The notes: generated by a model not told the origin, from the letters alone. Positions 1 through 11,292 are shown, counted from the first letter of the stretch. The stretch: DNA of 64,000 bases from Prionace glauca (GCA_037974335.1 CM075760.1:26695197-26759196); one strand, 5' to 3'. Made by a program: numbers and translations.

Positions 1-330
1 TATTTAACAGTCGCTCTCATAGCTGCCAATGAGTGAAGAAACGGCCTGGTTTAGTGGAAGACAAAACATTTATTTTTGTGATATTGTGCAATATGCCACA
101 AAGTCCTAATATCCTGAGTTCCCACTACCAGTGAATGTTCGACAGCCGGTGGCCAATAAAATGAGCAGCAGTGATTTGGATGTTGACAAAGAACTTTCCT
201 GATCACCGTGTCCATTCGGATTCTATAAATCCTCTGTCAAAGGTTGATGTCGATGTCATGTTTCCCTGTCAGCTCAATTAATTATAAGTCAACCAGTTTT
301 CTTTCAGTGTTAATTTTCACAGGATAAAGG
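1..330 (+). repeat. Duplicated VH upstream flank, copy 1
   Basis: This non-coding stretch matches 8,985-9,272 base for base over long runs (for example the shared words ctctcatagctgccaatgag and gacagccggtggccaata). The second copy lies about 0.7 kb upstream of the working VH leader, and this one lies about 1 kb upstream of the VH pseudogene. I infer an ancient direct duplication of a V-containing unit. Confidence 0.75.
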
Positions 331-394
331 AGCCGTTGGGGAAATCTAACGTGTAATATTGCATCACATGAGGATTGTCCTTTTTGAATTAATT

Positions 395-705
395 TGTGGA
401 TGTCACAGTGGCATATATGTTTGGGCTTCTGCCTCAAAGCACCAGGATACCCGGGTTCAACTCCCAGTTTGGGTCTGTCTGTGTGGAGTCCGAATATTCT
501 CCAATTGCCTGCTCATTTACTCACATTGTTCAAGGATATGCCGCTTAGGTTGATCCACGATGATGAATTGTCCAATCATGTCAGGAGAATTAGCAGGGAA
601 TATAAGTGGGGTGATGGGGATAGACTTGGATGGGAATGTTGTGGGTTTGGGCCTGATAGGCCAAAAGGCCTTCTTCTGCTCTGTAATGATTCTATGACAT
701 GGGCA
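395..705 (+). mobile_element. Degenerate HE1-like SINE
   Basis: A tRNA-like B box (gggttcaactccc) is followed by the body typical of elasmobranch HE1 SINEs: a tgtgtggagtccgaatattctcc-like block, then a 3' part resembling gatgggccgaagggcct and a tail ending in attctatgac. The A-box end is eroded. The same family is better preserved at 37,753. Confidence 0.7.
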
Positions 706-744
706 CCTTTGGTTGATCAGAATTTATTGCCTACTTCTTGTCCG

Positions 745-1010
745 AGGGCAGTGAGAGCCAATCACATTGCTGTGGTTCTTGGATCACACATAGGCCAGAC
801 CAGGTAAGGACGGCAGATTCCCTTCTCTAAAATACATTAGTGAAGCAGGTAGGTTTTTATACAATCGACAATGATATCATGACCATAAGTGGATTCTTAT
901 TTCCAGATGCTTTTTTTACTGAATTTAAATCCCACCATCTGTGGTGGTGGGATTCGAAGTCGGGTCCTGAGAACATTAGTTAAGTTTGTGCATTAATTGC
1001 CTCGCGATAA
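745..1010 (-). mobile_element. tRNA-headed SINE, reverse orientation
   Basis: Read in reverse, a B-box-like word (cttcgaatcccaccacc) is followed by the body and the ggtctggcctatgtgtgatcc segment of a SINE seen again at 24,820-25,115. The 5' head is worn. Confidence 0.6.
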
Positions 1011-1442
1011 CATGATGCCATTTCTTCCCTCCTTTTTGTATCCAGTCCCAAATTACAGTGACAGCTACCCACACCTGAAATAAAATTATTCCAGCAATTA
1101 GTTACACAAATCGATAATAATTCTTCAAATGGATTATATTTTTGCTGCAATGTGCAAATCAGACTGACGTTTTTACCCCGATAAGGTAATGTCATCTTCT
1201 TTATGTCTATTCTCTTGTGAAGGGGGGTACAGAATTAAGGGACTTGATTTACAATCAAAGTGTTTTTTTCTCTATAACAGAGGCTCAAATATAATTTCAC
1301 CTTTTGGAGTGGCAGAGACGTTCCAATGGATCTCACTCTTTCTGCCTCAGTGTTAGGCTGTCTGTTGAATATTCCAGTGTCAGCAATCAATTCACTGGGA
1401 ATAATCCTCGGTGTTTTTTGATATATTTTATTTGATTTATTA

Positions 1443-1735
1443 TTATCACACACATTCGTACACAGTCTTGCGCACTATACAGACGGAGCATACCGTGCAT
1501 AGAGAAGGAAGGGAGAGAGTGAAGAATATTATGTTGTAGTCATAGCTCGGGTCTAGAAAAATATCAATTTAATGCGAGGTAGATCCATTCAAAACTCTGA
1601 TTGCAGCTGTAAAGAAATAGTTTCTGATTCGGTTTGTAGTCTCCTCAGAATTTGTTTTTATCTAGTCCCTGATGGAAAAAGGTGAGAGAGTGTGTCCGGG
1701 GTGAGGTGTGTTTTCTTTTCATAGTTTTTTTTTAA
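1443..1735 (+). mobile_element. Interspersed repeat inside the VH pseudogene
   Basis: It separates the leader-intron homology (ending near 1,440) from the V exon homology (starting at 1,738). Such a stretch is absent from the intact VH at the same place. It contains words I associate with a common elasmobranch repeat (ctagtccctgatggaaaaagg, gtgtgtccggggtgagg). The family is not identified. Confidence 0.5.
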
Positions 1736-1980
1736 AGTGTCGGATCGGAGGTTGTGTTGACTCAGCCAGAGGCAGAAACCGGGCATCCCTGAGACTCCCT
1801 GAGACTGAGCTGTAAAGACAAAGTGTTCAATATGGGCAGCAACTGGATGGTCTGGGTCCAACCAGTCCCTGATAGTGTTTATAGTCTCTCCTTCAGTATG
1901 ATAGACTTGGATCAACCCACAATTCCTCCGCCCCAGAGATTCAGAATCAATTTATTCCACCCAAAGACACTTAAAACAAC

Positions 1981-2127
1981 GTGAAGAGAAATTGCTGGAC
2001 AGTCTCATGACATCTGGACTCGAAACGTCAGCTGTTCCCTCTCCTTACAAATATTGCCAGGCCTGCTGAGATTTTCCAGCATTTTCTCTTTGGGTTTGAA
2101 TTCCAGAATCTACAGAATTGTTTTTAT
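1981..2127 (+). mobile_element. Short retroposon-like insert in pseudo-FR3
   Basis: A 147-base repeat (core gactcgaaacgtcag ... ttttccagcattttctc) splits FR3. It is flanked by a near-perfect 12-base duplication: acttaaaacaac at 1,969-1,980 and acttcaaacaac at 2,128-2,139. The intact VH has a single acttcaaacagc there. Copies of the same family lie at 6,365, 48,790 and 49,985. Confidence 0.7.
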
Positions 2128-2834
2128 ACTTCAAACAACATTTTCTCTTTGCAAATAACTATAAACCGAGTATTCCTATCTTTCTTCTGTCTGTCCTACA
2201 CAGACTCCAGTTCCATGTGATGAAAATAAACCTTCACCACCACTGAAATATCCTAGAAATCCACCCAGTTGTATTAAACCTGCAGTGGAAAGTCACCCAT
2301 CCAGAGGGCAGGTTTCAGCAAGATGGTTCACAATCACCAATTAATGTTAACTTTGTCAGTGACGCTCGCATCCAGAGATTCAATAAAACCAGTGCAAATT
2401 GCTGCAGATTCCGGAAATCTAAAACTAAAACAGCAACAGTGCTCCTCAGCATCTCAATGGATATCGTCAGAGAAAGAGAACCAGCTTCGTATTTAACATC
2501 AATGCCAGGATGTAAAATCTCTTGATATAATTATGAACAGCAAGTCTGTTCTGTCCAATTTCCTACCCAAATCCTCATTTGTCAAATAAAATCGCAAATT
2601 TGTTGGCCATTTATCACAACCGGGTTTGTGGGAGTTTGTGGTACGTAACGTACCTGGTTAGTTACAACATGAGAACAGCGACTAAATTCAGCAAAGGTAC
2701 CTCAGTGAGTTTTAATAACTTTGGGCCGACATGAGGTCGGGTAAAATGTTCTATACCTTCAAATTCCCCCATAATTTGTAATACTTTGGAATCGCTGAGA
2801 TTAATGTGAATATAATCACTGCTCTGCCTGATCA

Positions 2835-3295
2835 TAGAAGCATAAAATCATAGAATCCCTACAGTTCAACATGGTCATTCGGTCCAATAACTCTGCAGCG
2901 GGCTCTCCAGCACAGCATCCTACCTAGGCAAGCTTTAATCCGATCCCGGCAACCATACATATTCACAGGCTAATCCCCCGAACCTACACATTATTGGACA
3001 CTAACAGGAAATTTAGCATAGACAATTTACATTGCGCCTGGGAAGGATGCTCTGCCGGATAGCAGACTTGATGAACCGAATGGTCTCCTTCTGCACTGTA
3101 GGGATTCTATGATTCTACTTTGCACATCATTGGGCGCGAAGGGGCAATTTATCACAGCCAATCCACCTAACCTGCACATCCTGGGACTGTGGAAGGAAAC
3201 TGGAGCACTCGGAGGAAACTCACATGGATATGGATAGAATGTGAAAACCACACACAGTCACCCAATGTTAGAATCGAACCCGCTTCCCTGTCACC
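2835..3295 (-). mobile_element. HE1-like SINE fragments, reverse orientation
   Basis: Bases 2,835-3,030 begin with the reverse tail (catagaatccctacagtt) and continue into the SINE body. Bases 3,030-3,115 carry another 3' tail (gaaccgaatggtctccttctg ... gattctatgattc) in plus orientation, followed by reverse body sequence ending at a B-box complement (gaatcgaacccgc). At least two worn copies overlap here. Confidence 0.55.
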
Positions 3296-4071
3296 TGTGA
3301 GGGAGCAAAAATAATCGTATCTCTTAGTGATAACCACATTTTTTATTCTTCCCTCGTGTGAGTGTGATCACTATTTGTGGAGGAATATTTCAGACATCAG
3401 ATCTGTTTTTTTATTTAACTTGTCGAGTTTAAACAGATTAAATCCTCAATCAGATTAACATTCAGTGGAATATCAGCCTGTTCACAGATACTTTATTAAT
3501 TGTGACATCAGAACTTTCAGAACTAATTCTGAAATGAAATGTCTTATTTTATTTTAGTTAAGTACAGCCGGAGTTATGAATGTTCAAAAAGTTTTATTCA
3601 TATTGAACCAACTGTTAAAATTCTTAAAATAAATCGCTATTTTGAATTGAAACTGATCAATAAGTGACGGTTTATCTGGTGTTTCTGTCATGAACATTTC
3701 ATTGTAAACAGTGAGGTATTTATGTAAATAAATACAAAAATAGTAATTCCAAATGAGATTGTTGACTGACAAAAACACAACAAATATTTCCCCACCAACA
3801 CAACACAGAAATAGAGAGAGCCATGCAAATCAATCAACGGATTCCAGTAATGGTTGTTTTTCAACATTATTTATTCATCAGTTATGTGAGGAAAAATATC
3901 ATGATGATGTCTATGTTCAGAATTAGGAAATAATCCCTCTGATCCCGAAATGTAATGATACAGAAAACACAGAACATCTCCTGTGTTTCATCTCTTTCTC
4001 TGTCTTTCTCCTGTCTGGTTCTGCGTCTTGTCTCTCCACGATGGTTCATCGTCTTCACTCCACAGCAAAAG

Positions 4072-4150
4072 AACATAAGAACGTAAGAAATGGGAGCAGG
4101 AGTAGGCCATCTAGCCCCTCGAGCCTGCCCCGGGTTCGATAAAATCAATG
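4072..4150 (-). mobile_element. CR1-like LINE 3' end
   Basis: A short relic beginning with the octamer-type tail complement (gaacataagaacgtaagaaa) and the block gagtaggccatctagcccc. The same terminus is present at 22,828, 40,195 and 62,692. Confidence 0.7.
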
Positions 4151-4279
4151 TTTGCCCAATGTATTCTCTCAGCCACAGGTACAGGTTTCTAAAAGAATAT
4201 AATTCAATAAATAGGAATCCATGACTGAGATTTACTCTGAAAGATCTCTTGAGAAATCAATGATCTTGAAATGCTTGAA

Positions 4280-4870
4280 ACATTTTCTTCTGCACCTAAC
4301 CTCGGTTCCACCTGGTGATAAGGATTCAATGTGGAATCTTTCCCTATATTTAGCCGGTGTTGTCCCTGTCCTTGGAGTATTTGACTGGACAGAGTAGAGG
4401 AATATTTACTCTGCGTCTGAACTCATTGTTCCTGGTTTATGAATGGTTGATATATCTTTGTCAGGGAAGATTTAATCCGTATCTAATCTCTGCTGTACCT
4501 GGCCTGGGTGTGTTTTGTGGAACTGTGTGGACGGCTCTTTCCCCTATACCTAACACTAATTTAAACCTGCCTCCTGGATCTCGGAAGGAAGAGTGCAGGA
4601 GATATTTTACATAGAAGAGTGTCCATGCTCTTTCTGCCTTAATTTTGTTTGAACAGATTTATAGACGGAGTTTCACTCTGTTATAGACAGTATAATGTTG
4701 TAAGAACGTTTGAATTGGATAGTTTAGAGGGAGATTCTCTTTGCATCTCACTCATGCTATTCCTGATTTAGGAGTTATTAATTTGCCAGTACAGAGGGGA
4801 TTTTGCATTCTGCAGCGAACCCCATGTTACTCCTGTCCTGTAAGATTTTGATGGGAGAGTCGGCCGTCTT
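4280..4870. repeat. Degenerate ~70 bp minisatellite
   Basis: Repeated, diverged versions of a unit containing tgtacctggcctgggtgtgtttg and ggaatatttactctgcgtct. I recognise the general form as a tandem repeat common in shark genomes. The units are too worn to count exactly. Confidence 0.6.
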
Positions 4871-4999
4871 TACAAATTTCATGGGGATTGAACCAGTATC
4901 TTTATATTACAGTAAATTTACCCTGTGTTAGCTCGTATTATGAGCCATGCCTTCGTTTATTTTCCACTGGACCCTAACTCATTCTATCTTGCATGTAGA

Positions 5000-5260
5000 A
5001 TGTTATGTTGTCTGTCTTTGCACATAGTAAATTGGATATATTATCTGTCTGTACTAAATTAGACGCTGTCCCTGCTTATATTGTATGTCACTATGTTTCT
5101 GTTTATATTAAACGAGACATTGCCTCTGTTTATATTAATTTAGCTCTCTCTCTGTTTGTATCAAAGTCGATGCAATCTTATTTCTGCAATTGTCCATATC
5201 CGCGTTTATATTGTATTAGACATGGTCTCAGTTTTTACTGCACTGGTCAATGCCAGTAAT
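5000..5260. repeat. Degenerate ~40 bp minisatellite
   Basis: Several loosely repeated units of the form ctgtttatattaaa(t)tagac are visible, for example near 5,040, 5,100, 5,130 and 5,205. No gene is seen. Confidence 0.5.
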
Positions 5261-6109
5261 GATTAAAGTGGCTGGGAGAACACAATTCTCTGCATCCTTC
5301 TGCAAGGACAACCTGTGTGAGGTTTTGGACACTGGAAAAGAAATCTGAAATCTACTTCTGCTGGCTGCAGTGAAAGTGGATATCAAGTCCTGTGTAGCAT
5401 TCACTGTCAATGAAGAACAAAAAAACAAAGAAAATTACAGCACAATAAAATACTGGTGATCCAATACTGCCCGTTTCTGGATCTTGCCTGATAACAATCT
5501 TTTTTATCCCAACATATTATCTCTTCTTCTCACAAAACCGTGAAGTAAAATAAACTTAATTCAAAGAGAGGCATAGTTAGTGCAGGAACAAAATTGCCAC
5601 AGTGAAATATATACAGGGTGTGTATCAAATATTACGTCACCAGAGAGAATGCCATGTGCAATGTAAACTGAGCTCTGGTCTAGCAGAGTATTAACAGAGC
5701 CAGGCTGTATTTTAATATAAACAGGGGCCTGGTTCAAGAAAATAGTAATGAGTTAGTGCCGAGTGCCACGTGGGGATGGTCAAATGCCAAATTCCAATCA
5801 GACCCATATCCCGTGAACGAAACATTTTTAAAAATAACATTGTCAAGTGAAATAAAACTGAGGCAGTGTCTCGCACAGTTTTACTGATATACGAACTTCT
5901 TAGACATGAACTGAGACAGTGCTGAGTAATTAATGATACGAATAAGGAGAATATAAAAAAAAGTTCAGAAAGATCGTAATTATTTTCACCAATTACCATC
6001 CATTTGCAATTTAATAATTTCATTCACCAGATCTCATTCATATATAATGAGGAATATATTTACAGTTACTCTGTGATAAGAAAGCGACGTTGCCTCGGCC
6101 CCCATTTAT

Positions 6110-6330
6110 TCCCCATTGCTAATTGCATTCAGTAAGCTGGTGGTGAACCGCCTTATTCAATTGCTGCAGAACCTGCAGTGTAGGTACACCGACAGTGCTC
6201 TTAGGGAGGGTGTTCCTGGACTCCGACGCAGCGTAAGTAAAGGAGTGGTCCAAGAGAGGTTTGTGAGTGTCTTGGAGAGGAGTTTACAGCCGGGGTTGTT
6301 CCTATTTCTCAGTTATCATCAACTCATACA
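6110..6330 (-). mobile_element. LINE ORF2 C-terminal fragment
   Basis: It contains the antisense block ggtggtgaaccgcctt ... cttagggagggtgttcctgga. I recognise this as the reverse of the C-terminal end of a widespread elasmobranch LINE ORF2. A longer piece of the same family is at 15,985-16,340. Confidence 0.55.
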
Positions 6331-6364
6331 GATAAACAATTAATTCACCAATTATATTCATCAG

Positions 6365-6490
6365 TTTGATAAAAGCAAAATACTGCAGATTCTGGAAACA
6401 GAAACAAAAATAATGAATGCTGGAAAATCTCAACGAGTCTGACAGCATCTGTGGAGAGAGAATAGAGCCAACGTTTCGAGTCAGTGTGGG
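6365..6490 (-). mobile_element. Short retroposon, reverse copy
   Basis: It is the reverse complement of the family inserted at 1,981: gcaaaatactgcagattctgg, then gctggaaaatctcaac and cgtttcgagtc. A related fragment, ctccacagatgttactgagattctccag, lies near 6,815. Confidence 0.55.
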
Positions 6491-8984
6491 TTTTTTTGGA
6501 AGAAATTGAAGAGGATGATGACATTGAGAAATGATGTGGTGGACAGGGATTAGGATTTTTTTGAGAATATAGTTTCTGATTGGGATGTTGATTAGTTTAG
6601 GATGAAGAAGTTTGTTCTGATATTTGGGATCACTCTGTGAATTGATGCAGCTTATGTGAGTGTCTCGAAATAGTATCTATTATTTCTGTTATTCCCATCT
6701 CACAGGAAATTTATGCAGCTTTTCTAACACGTTGTAGGAAGCAACGATGATCTCTCCATAGCAGCAGGGATACTCTGCCGAAGGGACATCCAGATGTGAA
6801 ACAAAGGCTCTATTCTGTCTCCACAGATGTTACTGAGATTCTCCAGTATTTTCTGTTTATTTTCGGCATTTCGGCATTGATATATAACTGTACTTTGCTT
6901 CGTATAATTTATTGATATTAAACTTTATTGACAACACATTGGCTTTTTGACACCAAGAAATAAAATCTGTCCCAGAATTCAGTGGGGAATGGAATTAATT
7001 CAGACCGAGGATATGAACAGCTAACCAGCAGCCTCTGCGCTTCATTGACAAGTCATCACCTCCTCATCACACAGAATGTCCTGGTACATAGCTGGAGAGT
7101 TTGATGGTTATCAAAGTGATGATATAAATGGAACAACGTGTACTTCATGTGAAGTTACTGAATCTTTAAATTCCGATTCATTATTACACTGTTTTGGGAA
7201 ATAATGTTACACTTGTAGTTTTCCAGTGAGTTTCACAAATATTTCTGTTGCTATCTTATTTACTTTTCACCCTGTTGTCTTCACTAATTTGGGTGAGGGT
7301 TTGTTGATTGATTTGTTGTATATGAAAGAACCAGTATTTTATATAGTACAATCATTCCTCCTCAACCAAATCCCGCTCTCTCTTTCTGTCCTGGATATGA
7401 AAATTCAGCATCAGCAGAGAAATGAACCATGCGAACTGCAGGAAAATCTCCCCCTACTCTTCAAGAGGATCAGCTTGCTAACTCCCGAGAAACTCGGAAT
7501 GTATTTCACCCAGACACTCTGGAAGGATTGATGGACACACATTGAATAAAGGAGTTGTTTCAATTTATGAAGTAGTCAAACACAAATATGGAAATGTAGA
7601 ACAGCATCATTCAGTCCCATTTATCAATGAATCCACCAATCCATTCACTAATTCCTCAATCAAAATATTCAGGCATCCAACAATCATTCATCCATCAGTC
7701 ATTCATATGTCATTCATTCCTGTGTCAACACAGTCATACATTTATTGTTTGTGTAGATGGTGACATCAATTATTTTAATTGATCCAGTGAGCCAGAGGCC
7801 CAGGGCAATGATGAGAGGACAGGGATTTAAGTCAGACCCTTCCCGCAGGTAGATTTTGAATTCTATTGATAAATCTGGAATGGATAGTAATTGCGATCAT
7901 TGGAACCACTCTGATTCCCCAATGGAGGAAATCTGCCATCCCTACATTGTCTCACAAGGATATAACTGCAGACTGAAAGCCAAATAGCTGACTCTTTAAT
8001 ATCTACAGAAGTGTCCAAGAAAACCAGTCAATTTAAGGGAATTTGGGACAGGCAAAGAGTGTTGGTCTTTCCAAACAAACATCCCATGGAAAGATAAAAG
8101 GAGATAAAATATAAATGTGCATGCTCAAATAAAACAGCATGTATCATCTCTCTGAGCCATTTTTCAGTCTGCCTGTGATTATTTCTGTCCGTCCATCACA
8201 ATATCCTGATGTGTTGGCAAAATCATCATTGTTGTTAATTGGGTGCCAGAGAAGGTGGAAAATAATCCTTTATTTAGAGATGGGAAAACATCATCTAGAT
8301 TTATAACTTCCAAAAATTCAAGTGCCCCCAGTACTGTTGCTGGGTAGATTTGTTTAAAAATAGACCTTACTGATAACATGCAGGGTTTTAAGTTGGCTTG
8401 GAGCCAAGCGGTCAGTTCTGATGAAACTGATCTTTGATCTACTGCACAAACACCCCCAGATGTTTCCTGTCAATAACTTTGAGCATTTGACAGCAGCCTG
8501 GATTGCTGCCAAATACTGTGTGGAACAGATTAGCGTGAAGCTCAATGGACAACATGGGATTCAGACATTTAAACAATAAATGTTTAATTCCCACAATTTA
8601 AATCGCAATCATTCTAATCAAATATTTTCATTCAGTGTCCTGTTCATTACCTGAGTAAATACTATGTCAAACAATAAAGTGACCGGATCATTTTTTTCAT
8701 TTCTATAGTTTCCGAGTAAATTTCATTCCAATAATTAAAGTCTGTTTATTAATCACTTCATGAAATGAGAGAGAGAGATGTTGATGGGCCCAGTTCCCCA
8801 GTGAAGTAAAATCGGTGCAATGACATGAAATAATATTAAAACAACATCATAAAACTGACATGTACACCGGGGATTCCTGGAATATTCTGAAATTTCTGTA
8901 TCACATTGAAACAGCAGCGTCTCTTGTCCCCGATTAGCACCGTGTTCTATTGTACTGTATAATCTAATTTCTGTTATTGAAGAG

Positions 8985-9272
8985 TTCCTCTCATAGCTGC
9001 CAATGAGTGGAGAAATGATCAGTTCATAACCTGATTCAATGGAAGATAAAACATTTATTCTTGTGATATTGTGCAATGTGCCGCAAAGCTCTGATATCCT
9101 GTGTTCCCAATACCAGTGTATGTTAGACAGCCGGTGGCCAATAGAGTGAGTTGCAATGACCTGGATGCTGAAGGAGAACTTTAATGATCTCAGTGTCCGT
9201 TCCGATTCATTAACTTCTCCGTCAAAAATCAATTTAATTTTATGTTTCTCTGTCAACTCACTATTTAATTAT
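8985..9272 (+). repeat. Duplicated VH upstream flank, copy 2
   Basis: The partner of 1-330. It shares gccaatgagtg-gagaaa, acatttattcttgtgatattgtgcaat and gacagccggtggccaata. It lies about 0.7 kb upstream of the intact VH leader. Confidence 0.75.
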
Positions 9273-9800
9273 CAGGAGGTTGGGATTCTCATTATTTTCA
9301 AAGGCCTGTCTTCGAGATTGGGGCAGTTTGACAAATATAAGGAGAAACATTGTATTGTGTGAGAGTTTCTTCTCATCTCCAAACCCAATTTGTACAGCGA
9401 AAGCCACCAAACTGTAAATAGAATCACTTTGTATATCCTACACATTGAGTTACAGAAATCGATGGTATTTCTTCTGATAAATTGTGCTTTATTATTATAA
9501 TGTGGCAGAGACACGGAGTTGTTGCAAAATTCTCTAATGTTCCAAAATATTATTTCATCATTTTCAGATTTATTTTCTTCTTGGGGGTGTGGTAATAAAA
9601 TCGCCATATTTACAATGGAATTACTTATTTAAATAAATAAATGATGAACTGTAACATCACCATCAGAAATAATGGGGACAATACAATGAACATTTCAGCC
9701 AAACAAATATCCCAGCACAGATAAAATGCCCATTTTAATATTAATCTATTGTAAATCTCCGAGTCCATTCTGTTGGGGGTGTGGAAGGTGGGACGTGGAT

Positions 9801-9842
9801 CCAGGCGCCGCCTCCAGCAGGGAATCAACAGGCGGCGCCTGG
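9801..9842. promoter_or_regulatory. GC-rich perfect inverted repeat upstream of the VH TATA box
   Basis: The arms CCAGGCGCCGCCT (9,801-9,813) and AGGCGGCGCCTGG (9,830-9,842) are exact reverse complements separated by 16 bases. They end about 20 bases before the palindromic TATA box. Binding of a dimeric factor or cruciform formation is possible but only inferred. Confidence 0.8.
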
Positions 9843-9862
9843 AAAGCCGCCCCCTTCTGCCG

Positions 9863-9876
9863 GGTATTTAAATACC
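9863..9876 (+). promoter_or_regulatory. VH TATA box (palindromic)
   Basis: GGTATTTAAATACC is a perfect 14-base palindrome containing a TATA-type core (TATTTAAATA), about 90-100 bases upstream of the leader ATG at 9,964. I see no ATGCAAAT or ATTTGCAT octamer between 9,600 and 9,963. Confidence 0.75.
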
Positions 9877-9963
9877 GCTCACTGGGACCGGAATCCAACA
9901 GTCCGGGAGCTGGTTTGTTCACTGAGTTCCTGTCACAACCATTTCCCCCAAATCACCAGAAAG

Positions 9964-10009
9964 ATGAGGTCGGCCATTTCTCTCAGTTTGTTGCTGACTT
10001 TCTTATCTG
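9964..10009 (+). CDS. IgM VH leader exon
   Basis: It encodes the hydrophobic signal peptide MRSAISLSLLLTFLS plus the first base of the next codon, and ends at a good donor (ctg|gtgagt). The start is the first ATG after the TATA box. The peptide directs the heavy chain to the endoplasmic reticulum. A 132-base intron separates it from the V exon, and the split codon gives S-G-V-Q-S across the junction, as is normal for vertebrate V genes. Confidence 0.93.
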
Positions 10010-10141
10010 GTGAGTATTTTTTTATTATTGTTCAAGTCTCTCACTGTTACTGTCTCAGTGTTAGTGTCTCTCTGGAAAGTTCCAGAGTCAGCAATCATTT
10101 CACTAGGATTAACCCCCGGTGTTTTTGATCTATTTTTACAG

Positions 10142-10446
10142 GTGTCCAGTCGGATGTTGTGTTGACCCAGCCAGAGACAGAGACCGGGCGTCCCGGAGGT
10201 TCCCTGAAACTGACCTGTAAAACCAGCGGGTTCAATCTTGGCAGCAACTGGATGGGTTGGATCCGACAGGTTCCCGGACAGGGCCTGGAGTGGCTGGTTA
10301 GCTACTATAACTCCGGCAACAGCTACTACGCGCCGTCAATTCAGGGTCGATTTACTGCGTCCAAAGACACTTCAAACAGCATCTTCTCTTTGGACATGAG
10401 GAGCCTGAAGATCGAAGACACCGCCATCTATTACTGTGCAAGAGAC
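10142..10446 (+). CDS. Immunoglobulin heavy-chain V segment (shark IgM type)
   Basis: The acceptor ttttacag precedes GVQS and the mature start [16 protein letters not shown]. It has the V-domain landmarks in order: first cysteine in [23 protein letters not shown] in FR2, [10 protein letters not shown] in FR3, and the second cysteine in [10 protein letters not shown]. The frame is open throughout and stops exactly at an RSS, so this is a functional, unrearranged germline segment. It forms the antigen-binding domain of IgM after joining to D and J. The sequence style ([18 protein letters not shown]) is that of elasmobranch IgM VH. An older, broken paralogue lies at 1,290-2,157. Confidence 0.96.
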
Positions 10447-10485
10447 CACAGCGAGAGGATCCAGGGCTGCCCCCGGACAAGAACA
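10447..10485 (+). promoter_or_regulatory. VH recombination signal, 23-RSS
   Basis: Heptamer CACAGCG (10,447-10,453), spacer of exactly 23 bases, nonamer ACAAGAACA (10,477-10,485). The heptamer differs from the CACAGTG consensus at its sixth base. RAG1/RAG2 cut at its left edge and pair it with a 12-RSS. Confidence 0.95.
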
Positions 10486-10832
10486 GCCCGAGAGGGGATT
10501 CCGCAACTTCCATCTTAACCTGAAGGTTAGTATCTGTTTTAAATGCAATATGATCGAGGGTGGTCAGAAACAAACTGTCATCGTGTTTAAAAAAAAGTAA
10601 CGCAGAAAGCATTTAACAGTAAAACTTCCCAAACTCACCCATATAACTGGGGAGCTTTTCATTGACTTTCTATTCATTGTAGTTTCAGCAAGTAGGACAC
10701 ACGATATATTACTCTTTATAATATTTCTGATAGATTGTGTTATATAAACAGTTGCCTACATTTTACATTGGAGCGAAATTAATGGTCCATTTCAAGTGAA
10801 TATTGAACAGCAGGACTGAACAGAGTGAGTGC

Positions 10833-10914
10833 AGTTTTTGTATGGGTGTGTGTCACTGTGATATACAGCAGTGGATCACAGTGCTGAGAAAAGCGCCATC
10901 CTCATACAAAAACC
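10833..10914 (+). other. D1 segment with 12-RSS and 22-RSS
   Basis: 5' nonamer AGTTTTTGT (10,833-10,841), 12-base spacer, heptamer CACTGTG. The D coding part is atatacagcagtggat (10,861-10,876). It is followed by heptamer CACAGTG, a 22-base spacer and nonamer ACAAAAACC (10,906-10,914). By the 12/23 rule the left side joins V and the right side joins D2. Confidence 0.95.
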
Positions 10915-11223
10915 TCAGAAAAGGACGTTGCTTAAATTTGTGACCAATGCCATTGCCGAATGCCAAAGTAAATGAGGGTTCAACAGAATAATACTTAGAA
11001 ACAACATTGTTTCTTTTTAAGATGTAAAATGCTTCAATTTTATTGTTATTGATTTACACGCTGAATTTGCACAGAGAATGTAAAAGTTTCTAACCCCCTT
11101 TATCAATATCATGACCAGTAAAAATTGAAGTATCTCACTGAGTCACCCTTAACGAGCTGGAAACAGGCTTTTGAAATAGCAGTGAAATTAACTGTCTGTA
11201 TTTTACAGTTAACAGTCCGCCTC

Positions 11224-11292
11224 AGTATTTGTCATGCTGTGTCTCACTGTGATTACTGGAATGGCACAGCAGTTACTGTCAATACAAAAAAC
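11224..11292 (+). other. D2 segment with 12-RSS on both sides
   Basis: 5' nonamer AGTATTTGT, 12-base spacer, heptamer CACTGTG. The D coding part is attactggaatgg (11,252-11,264). It is followed by heptamer CACAGCA, a 12-base spacer and nonamer ACAAAAAAC (11,284-11,292). The 12-type signals can pair with the 22/23-type signals of V or D1 on the left and of J on the right. Confidence 0.94.

Larger units (their letters stand above)
1290..2157 (+). pseudogene. VH pseudogene
   Basis: A decayed copy of the VH gene at 9,964. Bases 1,330-1,440 match the leader intron. Bases 1,738-1,912 match FR1 to FR2, including gttgtgttgactcagccag and ggcagcaactggatgg. Bases 1,930-1,980 and 2,128-2,157 match FR3. 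The leader exon and promoter are not recognisable. The frame is open only in short pieces, with a stop in the FR2 region (ccctgatag). One interspersed repeat lies in the intron and a second splits FR3. The part holding the second cysteine and the RSS is gone, so it cannot rearrange. It is a host gene relic, probably from the tandem duplication marked by 1-330. Confidence 0.85.
2160..9700. other. Non-coding upstream region
   Basis: AT-rich DNA with no recognisable gene. I looked for D, J or C-mu relics to go with the VH pseudogene and saw none. The contents are old SINE and LINE pieces and two minisatellites, listed separately, and a CATT-rich stretch at about 7,600-7,740. An octamer ATGCAAAT occurs at 3,823-3,830 but no leader follows it. 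Confidence 0.6.

Noticed and set aside
3823-3830. Octamer ATGCAAAT as a possible V-gene promoter
   Set aside because: No TATA box, leader or V exon follows within a sensible distance.
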